A DNA stretch of 64,000 nucleotides, from NCBI GenBank assembly GCA_039944855.1, contig JBDUXZ010000029.1:1-64000 (forward strand). Direction: 5' to 3'. The notes under the pieces were generated by a model. That model was given only the letters and a program-made list of their open reading frames with translations, made no database searches and had not been told where the DNA came from. This document shows, in pieces, positions 28,665 to 37,297 of this stretch (position 1 is its first letter; each line of letters starts with the position of its first letter). The stretch is from Rhodothermales bacterium. Lineage in GTDB: Bacteria; Bacteroidota; Rhodothermia; Rhodothermales; JANQRZ01. The position numbers and the translations under genes are program-made.

Positions 28665-29939
28665 TTAGAGTGTCCCGCGCAGCTTCTCAGCCTTCACCAC
28701 GCGCTCGACGGCGACGACGAAGGCCCCGTTGCGCAGCGTCACGTCGTAGTGCGCGGCGCGGTTACGCACGGCGCGGTAGGCCTTGAGCATGATCTCTTCG
28801 AGCCGCTCGTTGACGAGGTGCTCGCTCCACTGGAACTGCTGGAAGTTCTGCGACCACTCGAAGTACGACACCGTCACGCCGCCGGCGTTCGCGAGGATGT
28901 CCGGCACGACGAGCACGCCGCGCGCGTTGAGCCGTTCGTCGGCCTCGGGCGTGATGGGGAGGTTCGCGCCCTCCACGACGAGCCGCGCCTGCACGCTGTC
29001 CACGTTCTCCGCGTTGATGGCGGACTCGACGGCGGCCGGGATAAGCACGTTGCAGTCCACGCCCATGAAGTCGGCGTGGGCGACGTGCTCGATGCCGGAG
29101 CCGTCGTAGCCCTCGATCGTGCCGTGGCGCTGGCCGGACTTGTACTCGCAGATGTCCTTCACGTTGAGCCCGTCGCCGCAGAAGAGCCCGCCGGACACGT
29201 CCGAGACGGCGACGACCTTCGCCCCTTTCTCTTCGAGCAGGAGCGCCGCGTGCATCCCCACGTTCCCGAAGCCCTGCACGGCCACACGGAGATCGCTCAC
29301 CTCCATCCCGAGGTCGCTGGCCGCTTCGAGCGTGCAGATCATCACGCCGCGCCCCGTCGCCGCCTCGCGCCCCGGCGAGCCACCGAGTTCGATTGGCTTG
29401 CCCGTAACGACGGCGGGTGAGTGCCCGTGCTGCCGACCGTACTGGTCCACGATCCACGCCATCACCTGCGCGTTCGAGCCGAGGTCGGGCGCCGGCACGT
29501 CGCGGTTCGGGCCGAGGATGAGGTGGATGCGGGAGATGTAGCGCCGCGTAAGCTGCTCCAGCTCGCGCTTCGTCAGCTCGCGCGGGTCGACGTTGATGCC
29601 GCCCTTGCCCCCGCCGAAGGGGATATCGACGAGCGCCGTTTTGTACGTCATCATCTCGGCGAGGGCGCGAACCTCGTCAGCGTCGACGAGCGGGGAAAAC
29701 CGGATGCCGCCTTTGAACGGGCCGCGGGCTCCGTTGTGCTGGATGCGATACCCGGTGTAGGTCCGCAGCGAACCGTCCTCCATGTGGAGCGGGACCTCGA
29801 CTTTCATCTCGCGGAACGGGCGGCGGACGAGCTGGCGCCACTCGTCTTCGAGCCCGATCACGTCGGCCGCGCGGTCGAAGTTGGCCGTGGCGATTTCGTA
29901 GGCGGAGACTTTCGGGCGTTCCTGTACGATCGTGGACAT
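28665..29939 (-). CDS. glutamate dehydrogenase (Glu/Leu/Phe/Val family)
   Basis: A 424-residue enzyme for reversible oxidative deamination of glutamate to 2-oxoglutarate and ammonia. Substrate-binding Lys is in ARGPFKGGIRF, the second conserved Lys in VDIPFGGGKGGI with PAPDLGSNAQVMAW, and the nucleotide fold starts at VAVQGFGNVGMHAA with an Asp-rich second strand (VAVSDVSGG). The length of ~420 residues marks the hexameric GDH type found in Bacteroidota, Bacillota and archaea. The start is the ATG giving MSTIVQERPKVS. NAD or NADP use cannot be decided by eye. It is convergent with the subtilase gene and divergent from the RpiB-like pair. Confidence 0.95.
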   Translation of the reverse strand: MSTIVQERPKVSAYEIATANFDRAADVIGLEDEWRQLVRRPFREMKVEVPLHMEDGSLRTYTGYRIQHNGARGPFKGGIRFSPLVDADEVRALAEMMTYKTALVDIPFGGGKGGINVDPRELTKRELEQLTRRYISRIHLILGPNRDVPAPDLGSNAQVMAWIVDQYGRQHGHSPAVVTGKPIELGGSPGREAATGRGVMICTLEAASDLGMEVSDLRVAVQGFGNVGMHAALLLEEKGAKVVAVSDVSGGLFCGDGLNVKDICEYKSGQRHGTIEGYDGSGIEHVAHADFMGVDCNVLIPAAVESAINAENVDSVQARLVVEGANLPITPEADERLNARGVLVVPDILANAGGVTVSYFEWSQNFQQFQWSEHLVNERLEEIMLKAYRAVRNRAAHYDVTLRNGAFVVAVERVVKAEKLRGTL

Positions 29940-30076
29940 GCTGGAGTAGGGAGAGGTGAATGAAATGAGGAAGGGCGACCCCAAGTAACGGAAGCGCTCC
30001 CGAAAAGTGAAGGGCGCGCGCGAGAAACCGCGCCGAAGACGCTCGCCCTTCCCCGCCGCTGCCGTAGTTTTCGGCC

Positions 30077-30775
30077 ATGTCGAAACGCCCCCTCATCACC
30101 GAACGCGACGTCCGCCGCGCCCACGACGCCGGGCAGCGCGCGCTCGCGATCGCCCCGAACGCGCTCGTCACCGCCCTCGCCCGCGACTTCGCTCGCGACC
30201 ACGGCATCGCCCTCACTGAGCGCGCCGAGCCGGAAGCGAAGCCCGACGGTACGCCCGACTGCGGCTGCGCGCCCGCCGCCCCCTGCGGTTGCCACGATGC
30301 CCCTCCCAACACGCTCGCGCTCGGCTGCGACCACGCCGGCTTCGCCTACAAACAAGCCCTCGCCGACCACGCTCGCAGCCTCGGTTGGACCGTCACCGAC
30401 GTCGGCACCGACTCCGATGCTCGCTGCGACTACCCCGACTTCGCGTACGCCGTCGCCCGGCTCGTCGCGCTCGGCGAGGTCCAACTCGGGCTGATGATCG
30501 ACGGCGTCGGCGTCGGCTCAGCGATGGTGATGAACAAAGTCCCGACGGTCCGCGCGGCGTGCTGCGCGAGCGAGTTTGCCGCCTTCAACGCCCGCGCCCA
30601 CAACGACGCGAACGTGCTCACGCTCGGGAGCCGGACCGAGGGCATCGAGGTCTGCAAAGGAATCCTATATACGTTCCTCAAGACCGACTTCGAGGGCGGG
30701 CGCCACGCCGAACGCGTGCAGAAGATCGCCGACGTCGAGGTCCGCTTCCTCCCCGGCTCGCCGGACGCGCTGTGA
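30077..30775 (+). CDS. RpiB/LacAB-like protein with N-terminal module and Cys cluster
   Basis: A 232-residue protein in three parts. Residues ~6-46 (LITERDVRRAHDAGQ to DHGI) form a module that recurs at the C-terminus of the next gene product. Residues 61-72, DCGCAPAAPCGC, hold four Cys that could bind a metal or Fe-S cluster. Residues ~78-225 are an RpiB-type sugar-phosphate isomerase fold: LALGCDHAGFAYK, YPDFAYAVARLV, RAHNDANVLTLGSR, FEGGRHAERVQKI. The catalytic Cys of RpiB (ICGTGIG) is Asp142 here (MIDGVGVGS), so the chemistry may differ. RpiB variants occur in sugar-phosphate bacterial microcompartment loci, but no shell gene is visible here. Its stop overlaps the next start (GTGA), so the two are translated together. 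Confidence 0.85.
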   Translation: MSKRPLITERDVRRAHDAGQRALAIAPNALVTALARDFARDHGIALTERAEPEAKPDGTPDCGCAPAAPCGCHDAPPNTLALGCDHAGFAYKQALADHARSLGWTVTDVGTDSDARCDYPDFAYAVARLVALGEVQLGLMIDGVGVGSAMVMNKVPTVRAACCASEFAAFNARAHNDANVLTLGSRTEGIEVCKGILYTFLKTDFEGGRHAERVQKIADVEVRFLPGSPDAL

Positions 30776-31449
30776 TTCAGCCCGACGCAATCCCCGTCCG
30801 CATTGCCCGCTCTCGCATCGCCCTCGCTGCGCCCGACGTAGCGGCGCTTTTCGGGAAAGGCTATGCCCTGCGCGGCGCCGAGCGCGTGCTCGTATCGAGG
30901 ACCGGAACGCGCGAAGTCAGCGTGCCCGTCGCGGCTGCGAAGTCGACCGGCCTCGTGCTCGACGCGCTCGACCGTGACGCGCTCGGCGACGGCCCGCCGC
31001 TCCGGCTGCGCGGCCCGGCCGGTTCGGTCGCCGCCCCGACGGCCGAGCCGGTGCGCCGCGCGCTCGCGCTCCCCGCCGGGCTGATCCGCGCGTGGCGGCT
31101 CGACGCCGGCCGCGTCGTCACGGTGCAGGCGGGGGCCGTCGCTTTCGGCGATGTCATCGTTGAGGAGGGCGACGGACACGTCCGGCTCGACCGCGCCGAC
31201 GCGCTCGCGGCCGGGCTCGCCGACGGCGATACGGTGCGGTGGAACGCTCAACTCGTCCTCGCCTCTCCCCCCCTCGCCCCGACCGATGCCGCCGCCCCGA
31301 AGGTCCGCGCGACGGGCCGCCTCATCACGGAGAACGACGTGCGGCAGGCGCGGCTGAAGGGGCAAAAAATCGTCCTCGGGCCGGGCCACATCATCACGCC
31401 TGCCGCCCGCAGCCTGGGCCGCGAACTCGGCGTCCTCCTCGATGCCTGA
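30772..31449 (+). CDS. PduL-like protein with degenerate metal site
   Basis: A 225-residue protein starting at a GTG that overlaps the RpiB-like stop. Residues ~8-180 follow the two-barrel plan of PduL phosphate acyltransferases: IPVRIARSRIALAAPD then VAALFGKGYAL (compare SNRHIHLS then ALFGxGY), a middle GPAGSVAAPTAEP, and a second copy GHVRLDRADALAAGLADGD (compare RHIHMTPEDA then GxKDGD). The zinc His residues are mostly lost: the first HxH is RxA and the second HxH is HxR, so normal phosphotransacylase activity is doubtful. Residues 182-225 (GRLITENDVRQARLKGQ to LGVLLDA) match the N-terminal module of the upstream protein at 17 of 40 positions. Function unknown; a microcompartment-related origin is inference. 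Confidence 0.7.
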   Translation: MIQPDAIPVRIARSRIALAAPDVAALFGKGYALRGAERVLVSRTGTREVSVPVAAAKSTGLVLDALDRDALGDGPPLRLRGPAGSVAAPTAEPVRRALALPAGLIRAWRLDAGRVVTVQAGAVAFGDVIVEEGDGHVRLDRADALAAGLADGDTVRWNAQLVLASPPLAPTDAAAPKVRATGRLITENDVRQARLKGQKIVLGPGHIITPAARSLGRELGVLLDA

Positions 31450-31486
31450 CGGGCTATCTTCCGCGGCTCCACCCACGTCCTGCCCT

Positions 31487-33187
31487 ATGCCCCGGCTCCT
31501 CCCCGTCCTCGCCTTCCTTCTGCTCGCGCTGCCCGTGCGGGCGCAGAACGCCTCGCCCATCGACCCCGGCGTGCGGCCGGTCACGCGCACGTTCGCCATC
31601 ACGAACGCCCGCGTCATCCCCGAGCCGGGCCGCGTGCTCGACCGCGCCACCGTCGTCGTCCGCGACGGGCTGATCGAAGCGGTGGGGCCGAACGTGACGC
31701 CGCCGTTCGATGCCGAGATCATCGAGGGCGATTCGCTGACGGTCTACGCCGGGTTCATCGACGGGCTCGGCCACGCCGCGATTCCCGAGGTGAAGGATGA
31801 CGGCGACGATGAGAAAGTCCGCGACCCCGGCGATCCGCCCCGCGACCGCGCCGGCATCCAGCCCGACCGCTCCGCCCGCGCCCTGCTCGACCCCACCGAC
31901 GGCTCCGTCGAAGCGCTGCGGAAGCTCGGATTCACGGTTGCCCACGCTGTCCCGCGCGACGGGATGCTGGCAGGGCAAGGCGTCGTGATTCTGCTCGCGG
32001 GCGACGACGCCGATGCGCTCGTGCTGCGCGACGCCTCCTCCCTCTTCGCCCAGTTCGACAGCGCGTCCGGCGTGTATCCGGCCACGCCGATGGGCATCCT
32101 CGCCGTCCTCCGCCAGCTCGTCCGCGACGCCGAGCGGCGGCAGGAGGGCGCTCGCCTCTACGCCGAGAACCCGGCCGGCCTCGGCCGCCCGGACTACGAC
32201 CCCGCCCTCGCCGCGCTCGCCCCCACGATGTCCGGCGACCGGCCCGTGTTCTTCTCCGTGGACGACGTGCTCGAAGCCCACCGCGCGCTCGGCATCGCCG
32301 CCGAACTCGGCCTCCCGCTCGTGCTCGGCGGCCTCCGCGAGAGCTCGCACCTGACCGACAAGCTCGCCGCGGCCGACGTGCCCGTCTTCGCCGCCCTCGC
32401 TCTGCCGGAAGCCGAAAAAGATTCGACGGCGACGGACTCCGTAGCCGTCGCGCCCGCCCAAGTTTTCATCACCGAGCGCCGCACACGGTCCTACGCCGAC
32501 GTGGACGACGAAGTGAACGCGCTGAAGGCGAAGCGGCGCGAAGCCATCGCCCTGTACGAGCGAAACGCGGCCACGCTCCACGCCGCTGGCATCCCCTTCG
32601 GCTTCGCCACGCTCGACGCCAAGCCGGGTGACATCCGCGAGAACCTGCGCCGGATTGTCGCCGCCGGGCTCTCCGAGGACGACGCCCTCGCCGCGCTCAC
32701 CACGACGCCTGCCGCCCTCCTCGGGCTCGACCGCAGCCTCGGCACGGTCGAGCCCGGCAAGATGGCCAACCTCGTCGTCACGCAGGGCTCGTACTTCGCC
32801 GAGGATGCTCCCGTCCGCTTCGTGTTCGTCGACGGGCAGCGGTTCGAGATCGACGAAGACGCGGCGTTCGACCCCACGGCTGAGGTCGTTGCGGCGGGGA
32901 CGTGGGACTACCGCGTCGTCTTCGACGGCGGCGTGCAGACGGGGACGATGACGCTCACCGACGACGGCGGCACGCTCGGTGGGACCCTTACGGTCGAGGA
33001 CGGCTCCGCGCTCACGATGGAGGGCGTGACGCTCACCGGCAACCGGCTCGTGTTCCGCCTGCCCGAAACGCCGTTCGGCCCCCTCGACGTCTCCGGCCTC
33101 ATCGCGGGCGACACGTATACCGCCGAGGTCACGGGGCCAGGCGCGCCCGATCTCACGCTCAGCGCCACCCGCCGCCCCGAGAATTAA
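31487..33187 (+). CDS. exported amidohydrolase-fold protein, metal site incomplete
   Basis: A 566-residue exported protein (signal peptide MPRLLPVLAFLLLALPVRAQ). The composite beta-sandwich/TIM-barrel fold of imidazolonepropionase-like amidohydrolases is visible in TFAITNARVIPEPGRVLD, VVVRDGLIEAVGP, and at the C-terminal side AALTTTPAALLGLDRSLGTV and PGKMANLVV. The metal motif, usually IDaHsH, reads IDGLGH, so the first His is Leu. A further beta domain (~475-565, YRVVFDGGVQTGTMTLTDD) follows. It is the first of three consecutive amidohydrolase genes in one orientation, separated by 45 and 19 bases. It may be a non-catalytic partner of the second protein. Confidence 0.85.
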   Translation: MPRLLPVLAFLLLALPVRAQNASPIDPGVRPVTRTFAITNARVIPEPGRVLDRATVVVRDGLIEAVGPNVTPPFDAEIIEGDSLTVYAGFIDGLGHAAIPEVKDDGDDEKVRDPGDPPRDRAGIQPDRSARALLDPTDGSVEALRKLGFTVAHAVPRDGMLAGQGVVILLAGDDADALVLRDASSLFAQFDSASGVYPATPMGILAVLRQLVRDAERRQEGARLYAENPAGLGRPDYDPALAALAPTMSGDRPVFFSVDDVLEAHRALGIAAELGLPLVLGGLRESSHLTDKLAAADVPVFAALALPEAEKDSTATDSVAVAPAQVFITERRTRSYADVDDEVNALKAKRREAIALYERNAATLHAAGIPFGFATLDAKPGDIRENLRRIVAAGLSEDDALAALTTTPAALLGLDRSLGTVEPGKMANLVVTQGSYFAEDAPVRFVFVDGQRFEIDEDAAFDPTAEVVAAGTWDYRVVFDGGVQTGTMTLTDDGGTLGGTLTVEDGSALTMEGVTLTGNRLVFRLPETPFGPLDVSGLIAGDTYTAEVTGPGAPDLTLSATRRPEN

Positions 33188-33232
33188 CCCGTGGAGGCGC
33201 CGCCTGTCGCGCCTCTACCACCGTGCCGACCC

Positions 33233-34579
33233 ATGCGCCTGCTCTTCTTCCTCCTCCTGCTCGCCCCCGCCGCGCTCGCCCAAGAGACAGGCGACCTGCT
33301 GATCCGCGGCGCGACCGTGCTCACCGTCACGAACGGCACGCTCGCCGATACCGACGTGCTCGTGCGCGACGGCAAGATCGCCGAGATCGGCTCCGACCTC
33401 CGCGCCCCGCGCGGCGTGCGCACGATCGACGCGACCGGCCGCTTCCTCATGCCCGGCATCGTCGACGCCCACTCGCACATCGGGATCTCGTCGGTGAATG
33501 AGGCGACGAGCCCGGTCACGGCGCAGGTCTGGGTCGGCGACGTGCTCAACCCGCTCGACGTGCGGCTCTACCGCGCCCTCGCCGGCGGCGTCACGACGAG
33601 CCACGCCATGCACGGCTCGGCGAACGTGATCGGCGGGCAGAACGAGACGATCAAGCACCGTTGGGGCGTGACCGACCCCGAGGCGCTCCGCTTCGAGGGC
33701 GCGCCGCGCACGATCAAGTTCGCCCTCGGCGAGAACCCGACGCGGGTCCACGGGAAGGGTCGCGGCATCCGGCCCGCCACGCGGATGGGCGTCGAAACCG
33801 TGATCCGCGACGCCTTCACCGAGGCCCAGCGCTACCGCGAGCGGCAGGACGCCTACGCCGCGGCGCGACGCGACGACCGCCGCGCGATGCCGCCCGCCTA
33901 CGACCTCCAGCTCGAAACCCTCGCCGACATCCTCGACGGCGAGATCCTCGTCCACACCCATTCGTACCGCGCCGACGAAATCCTCATGCTGCTCCGCGTG
34001 CTCGACGACTTCGGCATCCGCCGCGTCACGTTCCAGCACGCGAACGAAGGCTTCAAAGTCGCGCCCGAGCTCGCCGCCTTCGGGGCCGGCGCGTCCGTGT
34101 TCTCCGACTGGTATGCGTACAAGTTCGAGGTCTACTACTCGACGGCGTTCAACGCCGCGATCCTCGCGCGCAACGGCGTCCGCACCAGCATCAACTCCGA
34201 CAGCGCCGAGCTCATCCGCCACCTCTACCACGAGGCCGCGAAGGCGCAGCACTACGGCGGGCTCAGCGACGACGAGGCCCTTGCTCTCATCACCCTCAAT
34301 CCCGCGTGGCAGCTCGGGGTGGACGACCGCGTCGGCTCGATCGAAATCGGCAAAGACGCCGACCTCGCGCTCTTCGAGAGCCACCCGCTCTCGAGCTACG
34401 CCGTCCCCGTGCTCACCGTCGTCGACGGCGTCGTCCGGTTCGACCGGGCCGAGGACCCCGACGACGTCCGCCTCTTCGTCGATCCCGAGGAGGAGGTCGA
34501 CGACGTGATGTTCGCCGAGGAGCACACCGACGCCTGCCTGCAAGGCGTCGCCGAACTCGGCGCGTGGTGGCTCCGCTAA
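33233..34579 (+). CDS. exported amidohydrolase, imidazolonepropionase-like
   Basis: A 448-residue hydrolase with signal peptide MRLLFFLLLLAPAALAQ. Unlike its neighbours it has the complete entry motif PGIVDAHSHIG with the HxH metal pair, then LAGGVTTSHAMHGSANVIGG, VHTHSYRADEIL and FQHANEGFK (metal His residues), and the catalytic Asp region GVRTSINSDSAELIRH. The C-terminal side returns to the beta sandwich (ITLNPAWQLGVDDRVGSIEI). These proteins hydrolyse amide or ester bonds in cyclic or peptide-like substrates; secreted members in this phylum are annotated as prolidase- or imidazolonepropionase-like. Periplasmic. Likely the catalytic member of the three-gene set. Confidence 0.92.
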   Translation: MRLLFFLLLLAPAALAQETGDLLIRGATVLTVTNGTLADTDVLVRDGKIAEIGSDLRAPRGVRTIDATGRFLMPGIVDAHSHIGISSVNEATSPVTAQVWVGDVLNPLDVRLYRALAGGVTTSHAMHGSANVIGGQNETIKHRWGVTDPEALRFEGAPRTIKFALGENPTRVHGKGRGIRPATRMGVETVIRDAFTEAQRYRERQDAYAAARRDDRRAMPPAYDLQLETLADILDGEILVHTHSYRADEILMLLRVLDDFGIRRVTFQHANEGFKVAPELAAFGAGASVFSDWYAYKFEVYYSTAFNAAILARNGVRTSINSDSAELIRHLYHEAAKAQHYGGLSDDEALALITLNPAWQLGVDDRVGSIEIGKDADLALFESHPLSSYAVPVLTVVDGVVRFDRAEDPDDVRLFVDPEEEVDDVMFAEEHTDACLQGVAELGAWWLR

Positions 34580-34598
34580 ACCGACTGACCCGACCCCG

Positions 34599-35903
34599 AT
34601 GACGCTGCTCCTGCTCGCCCTCGCTCTCGCCGTCCTCCCGCCCGCCGGCTTCCCTGCCGACCCGGACGAGGGGAGGCGCGGCACGTTCTACCTCACGAAC
34701 TGCCGCATCGAGACCGTCACGAACGGGGTGATCGAGAGCGGCTCACTCCTCGTTCGCGGCGGGCTGATCGAAGCCCTCGGCGAAGCCGTCCCGCAACCGC
34801 CCGACGCCGAGGTGATCGACTGCGCGGGTGAGACGATCTATCCCGGCATGATCGACGGCGGGACGCGGCTCGGGCTGCAAGAGATCGGCTCGCTCGACGA
34901 GACGCGGGACTACGCCGAGATCGGGAGCGTGACGCCGCACATGCAGGCCCTCACCGCCGTCAACCCGTCCTCGACGCTGATCCCGATTACGCGCGTCAGC
35001 GGCGTGACGACCGTACTCACGGCGCCGTCGAGCGGGCTCATGCCCGGCACCGCGGCGCTCATCTCGCTCCACGGTTACACGCCCGACCAGCTCGATGCAG
35101 GCTTCCGTGGCGTCGTGCTCAACTTCCCGTCGTCGGCGCGGCGCGGGCGGTGGGACCGGCGCACGGCGGAGGAGATCAAAAAGGACTCCGACGAGGCGTT
35201 CGAGAAGCTCGACGACACGTGGGAGCAGGCCCGGCTCTACGCACGGATCGACTCCGCCTACCGCGTCGCGCCCGAGCCGAAGCCGACGCCAGAGTACGTG
35301 CCCGAGATGCAGGCGCTCGCCGCCGTCGTGCGCGGCGAGGTCCCCTTCCTCATCGACGTCAACGCGGCCAAAGACATCACGCGAGCGATCGAGTGGGTGC
35401 AGGAGCGCGGCGTCCGCGCCGTCTTCACGGGCGTCAGCGAAGGCTGGCGCGTGGCCGACGAGATCGCTGCGGCCGGCATCCCCGTCATCGCCGGCCCTGT
35501 CCTCGCGCTCCCGACGCGCGACGCCGACCGCTACGACAGGGCCTACGCGAACCCCGGTCTGATGCGGGACGCCGGGGTGCAGGTGGCGCTGCAGACGGGC
35601 GAGATCGAGAACGTCCGCAACCTCCCCTACCATGCGGCCTTCGCCGCCGCCTACGGGATGGGCCGCGAGGCCGCGCTCGAAGCCGTCACGATCATCCCCG
35701 CCCGCATCTTCGGCGTCGCCGACCGGCTCGGCTCGCTCGAAGCGGGCAAGGTCGCCACGCTCTTCATCGCCGACGGCGATCCGTTCGAGACGAAGACGCA
35801 GGTCCGCCACCTCTTCATCGACGGATACCTCGTGCCCCTCGTGTCGCGGCAGACCGAACTCTACGAGGAGTATCTGGAGCGGGCGCCCGGCCTGTCGAAA
35901 TAA
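34599..35903 (+). CDS. exported amidohydrolase-fold protein without HxH
   Basis: A 434-residue protein with an N-terminal hydrophobic export signal (MTLLLLALALAVLPPAGF). The amidohydrolase fold is recognisable (TFYLTNCRIETVTNGVIE, LLVRGGLIEALGE, YPGMIDGGTRLGL, VSGVTTVLTAP, MGREAALEAVTIIPARIFGV, RLGSLEAGKVATLFI). Where active members have IDaHsH it has IDGGTRLG: both His are gone, and no HTH-type second site is apparent. It probably does not hydrolyse in the usual metal-dependent way. It starts 19 bases after the intact amidohydrolase and is likely co-transcribed with it, perhaps as a structural partner. Confidence 0.85.
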   Translation: MTLLLLALALAVLPPAGFPADPDEGRRGTFYLTNCRIETVTNGVIESGSLLVRGGLIEALGEAVPQPPDAEVIDCAGETIYPGMIDGGTRLGLQEIGSLDETRDYAEIGSVTPHMQALTAVNPSSTLIPITRVSGVTTVLTAPSSGLMPGTAALISLHGYTPDQLDAGFRGVVLNFPSSARRGRWDRRTAEEIKKDSDEAFEKLDDTWEQARLYARIDSAYRVAPEPKPTPEYVPEMQALAAVVRGEVPFLIDVNAAKDITRAIEWVQERGVRAVFTGVSEGWRVADEIAAAGIPVIAGPVLALPTRDADRYDRAYANPGLMRDAGVQVALQTGEIENVRNLPYHAAFAAAYGMGREAALEAVTIIPARIFGVADRLGSLEAGKVATLFIADGDPFETKTQVRHLFIDGYLVPLVSRQTELYEEYLERAPGLSK

Positions 35904-35934
35904 GCTGGCCGACGACGCGCCGCAGGTACTCCGC

Positions 35935-36237
35935 TCAGCCCGGGCTGCCCACTGAGCCGGGCGCTTCGACGAGCAGCTTCATTTTCTTCAGGTGCTCGAC
36001 GAAGTCGCTGACGTGCTTCCACGCACCCGCCTCGTCGATCTCGTACTCTGAGCGGATTGCGTCCGCCACTTCGCCCAAGCTCATCCCCTCGTTGACGCCG
36101 CGCCAGATAGCGAGCCCGGTCTCGTTGAGGGAGTAGTAGTACTGCGTCGTGAGGTGGAGCAGCACCGCCTCGTTGTCACCAAGTTGGGTGAAAAGCACCT
36201 CAGAATCGGCGGTAAAATGGTCGTGCGGATGAAGCAT
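35935..36237 (-). CDS. PqqD-family peptide-binding protein
   Basis: A 100-residue winged-helix protein of the PqqD family: DNEAVLLHLTTQYYYSLNETGLAIW, then EVADAIRSEYEIDEAGAWKHVSDFVEHL. In known systems PqqD domains hold the leader of a precursor peptide and present it to modifying enzymes (the RRE function). The start is the ATG giving MLHPHDHFTADSEV. It lies 32 bases downstream of an HPr-kinase-like gene on the same strand; that pairing is known from lasso-peptide and related RiPP loci and from exosortase-linked loci. No cyclase, protease or transporter gene accompanies it here. Confidence 0.9.
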   Translation of the reverse strand: MLHPHDHFTADSEVLFTQLGDNEAVLLHLTTQYYYSLNETGLAIWRGVNEGMSLGEVADAIRSEYEIDEAGAWKHVSDFVEHLKKMKLLVEAPGSVGSPG

Positions 36238-36269
36238 GATCGGGGCGGATCGTGAGCCGTGACGGGAGG

Positions 36270-37253
36270 TCAGAAGGTAGCGCTGAGAAGGGGCGCGAGC
36301 AACGCATCGGCGCGCGTCGGGTCGTCGAGGATATCGCGGCCGGCATAGAGCGTGTACGCATCCGTTTCCCGCACCAAGCGGCCGAGCACGTCGACGTGGG
36401 CAGCGGCGTGGTCCAGCTTGACGCGCGCCAGCGAACTCTGCGCCAGCAGCCCCCCAATCGCCTCCGCTTTCGAAACCGGCGCGATCCGGCTCTCCGGCGC
36501 GTCGACGATCGTGGGGAAGAGCAATACCTCGGGGCGGCACGCGTCGATGCGCTGCTTGGGATACAAGGCCTCGACGTTGACGGCCCACTTCTCCTCTTTC
36601 AAGAGCGATGCTTCGCGACCCCGCGACAGGCCTGGGAAAAGCTCCTCCGCTTCCGGGTCGAGGCTGAAGTGAGACCGCAATCCCAGCACCGTTACCCCGT
36701 CCGGCGACGGGCGGAGGAGGACCGTATCATCGGATAGGTAGTCCCACCCGCTCTGGACCAGGCGGAACGTGAGCGTGGACTTCCCGCTATCGGCCGCCGC
36801 GGCGACCACGAGCCCGCGTCCGTTTCGGGCAAGCGCAGCGGCGTGCATCGAAAACAGGTCGTGCCGGTGGAGCAGGATCGCAAGGCTCTCCAACACGACC
36901 GCACACGCCACCCAGCGAGAGGTCAGGTTCTGCGCGTCGAGCGCCATGCGTACCGTCCCCTGCCCGTTCTGCACATCGAGTTGTGCAACGCACCCGCCCC
37001 CCACTAGGAGCACAGCTTCCTCGCCCCGCCACAGCGTGAAGCCGTTGTCGAACGTGCCGAGTTGGCGAGCACCGGAGGGCGGCCCCAAGGGCAGGGCGGT
37101 CTTGACGAGATCAATCGAGAGGTCTGTCCTTTTGGCCGCCGGGCTCTCAGCCGCGTGGAGATACCGCGATACCCCTTCCAGGACGGGGCAGGTACGGTCG
37201 TCCTCCGCCCGCACGCGCACGGATACCCCGCCGATAGACAGGTACTCCGTCAT
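36270..37253 (-). CDS. HPr-kinase-like protein (peptide or protein Ser kinase)
   Basis: A 327-residue protein whose C-terminal half is an HprK-type P-loop kinase: FSMHAAALARNGRGLVV, Walker A in AAAADSGKSTL (Lys ~160), GWDYLSDDTVLL. The ~150 N-terminal residues are not HPr-kinase-like and resemble the N-part of HprK-related kinases from RiPP loci. In the lasso-peptide system of paeninodin a homologue phosphorylates a C-terminal Ser of the precursor. Together with the PqqD-like gene directly downstream and the short frame upstream this suggests peptide phosphorylation, but the substrate is not shown. The start is the ATG giving MTEYLSIGGVSV. The frame is less G+C-biased than neighbours, and the region may be acquired. 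Confidence 0.82.
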   Translation of the reverse strand: MTEYLSIGGVSVRVRAEDDRTCPVLEGVSRYLHAAESPAAKRTDLSIDLVKTALPLGPPSGARQLGTFDNGFTLWRGEEAVLLVGGGCVAQLDVQNGQGTVRMALDAQNLTSRWVACAVVLESLAILLHRHDLFSMHAAALARNGRGLVVAAAADSGKSTLTFRLVQSGWDYLSDDTVLLRPSPDGVTVLGLRSHFSLDPEAEELFPGLSRGREASLLKEEKWAVNVEALYPKQRIDACRPEVLLFPTIVDAPESRIAPVSKAEAIGGLLAQSSLARVKLDHAAAHVDVLGRLVRETDAYTLYAGRDILDDPTRADALLAPLLSATF

Positions 37254-37297
37254 CGCGAAACGAGCTGCCCCTACGCTTTCGAGACCGTCCCCACCAA

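Noticed and set aside
30077-31449. A complete bacterial microcompartment locus
   Set aside because: No shell protein, aldolase or aldehyde dehydrogenase gene is adjacent; only two enzyme-like genes are present.
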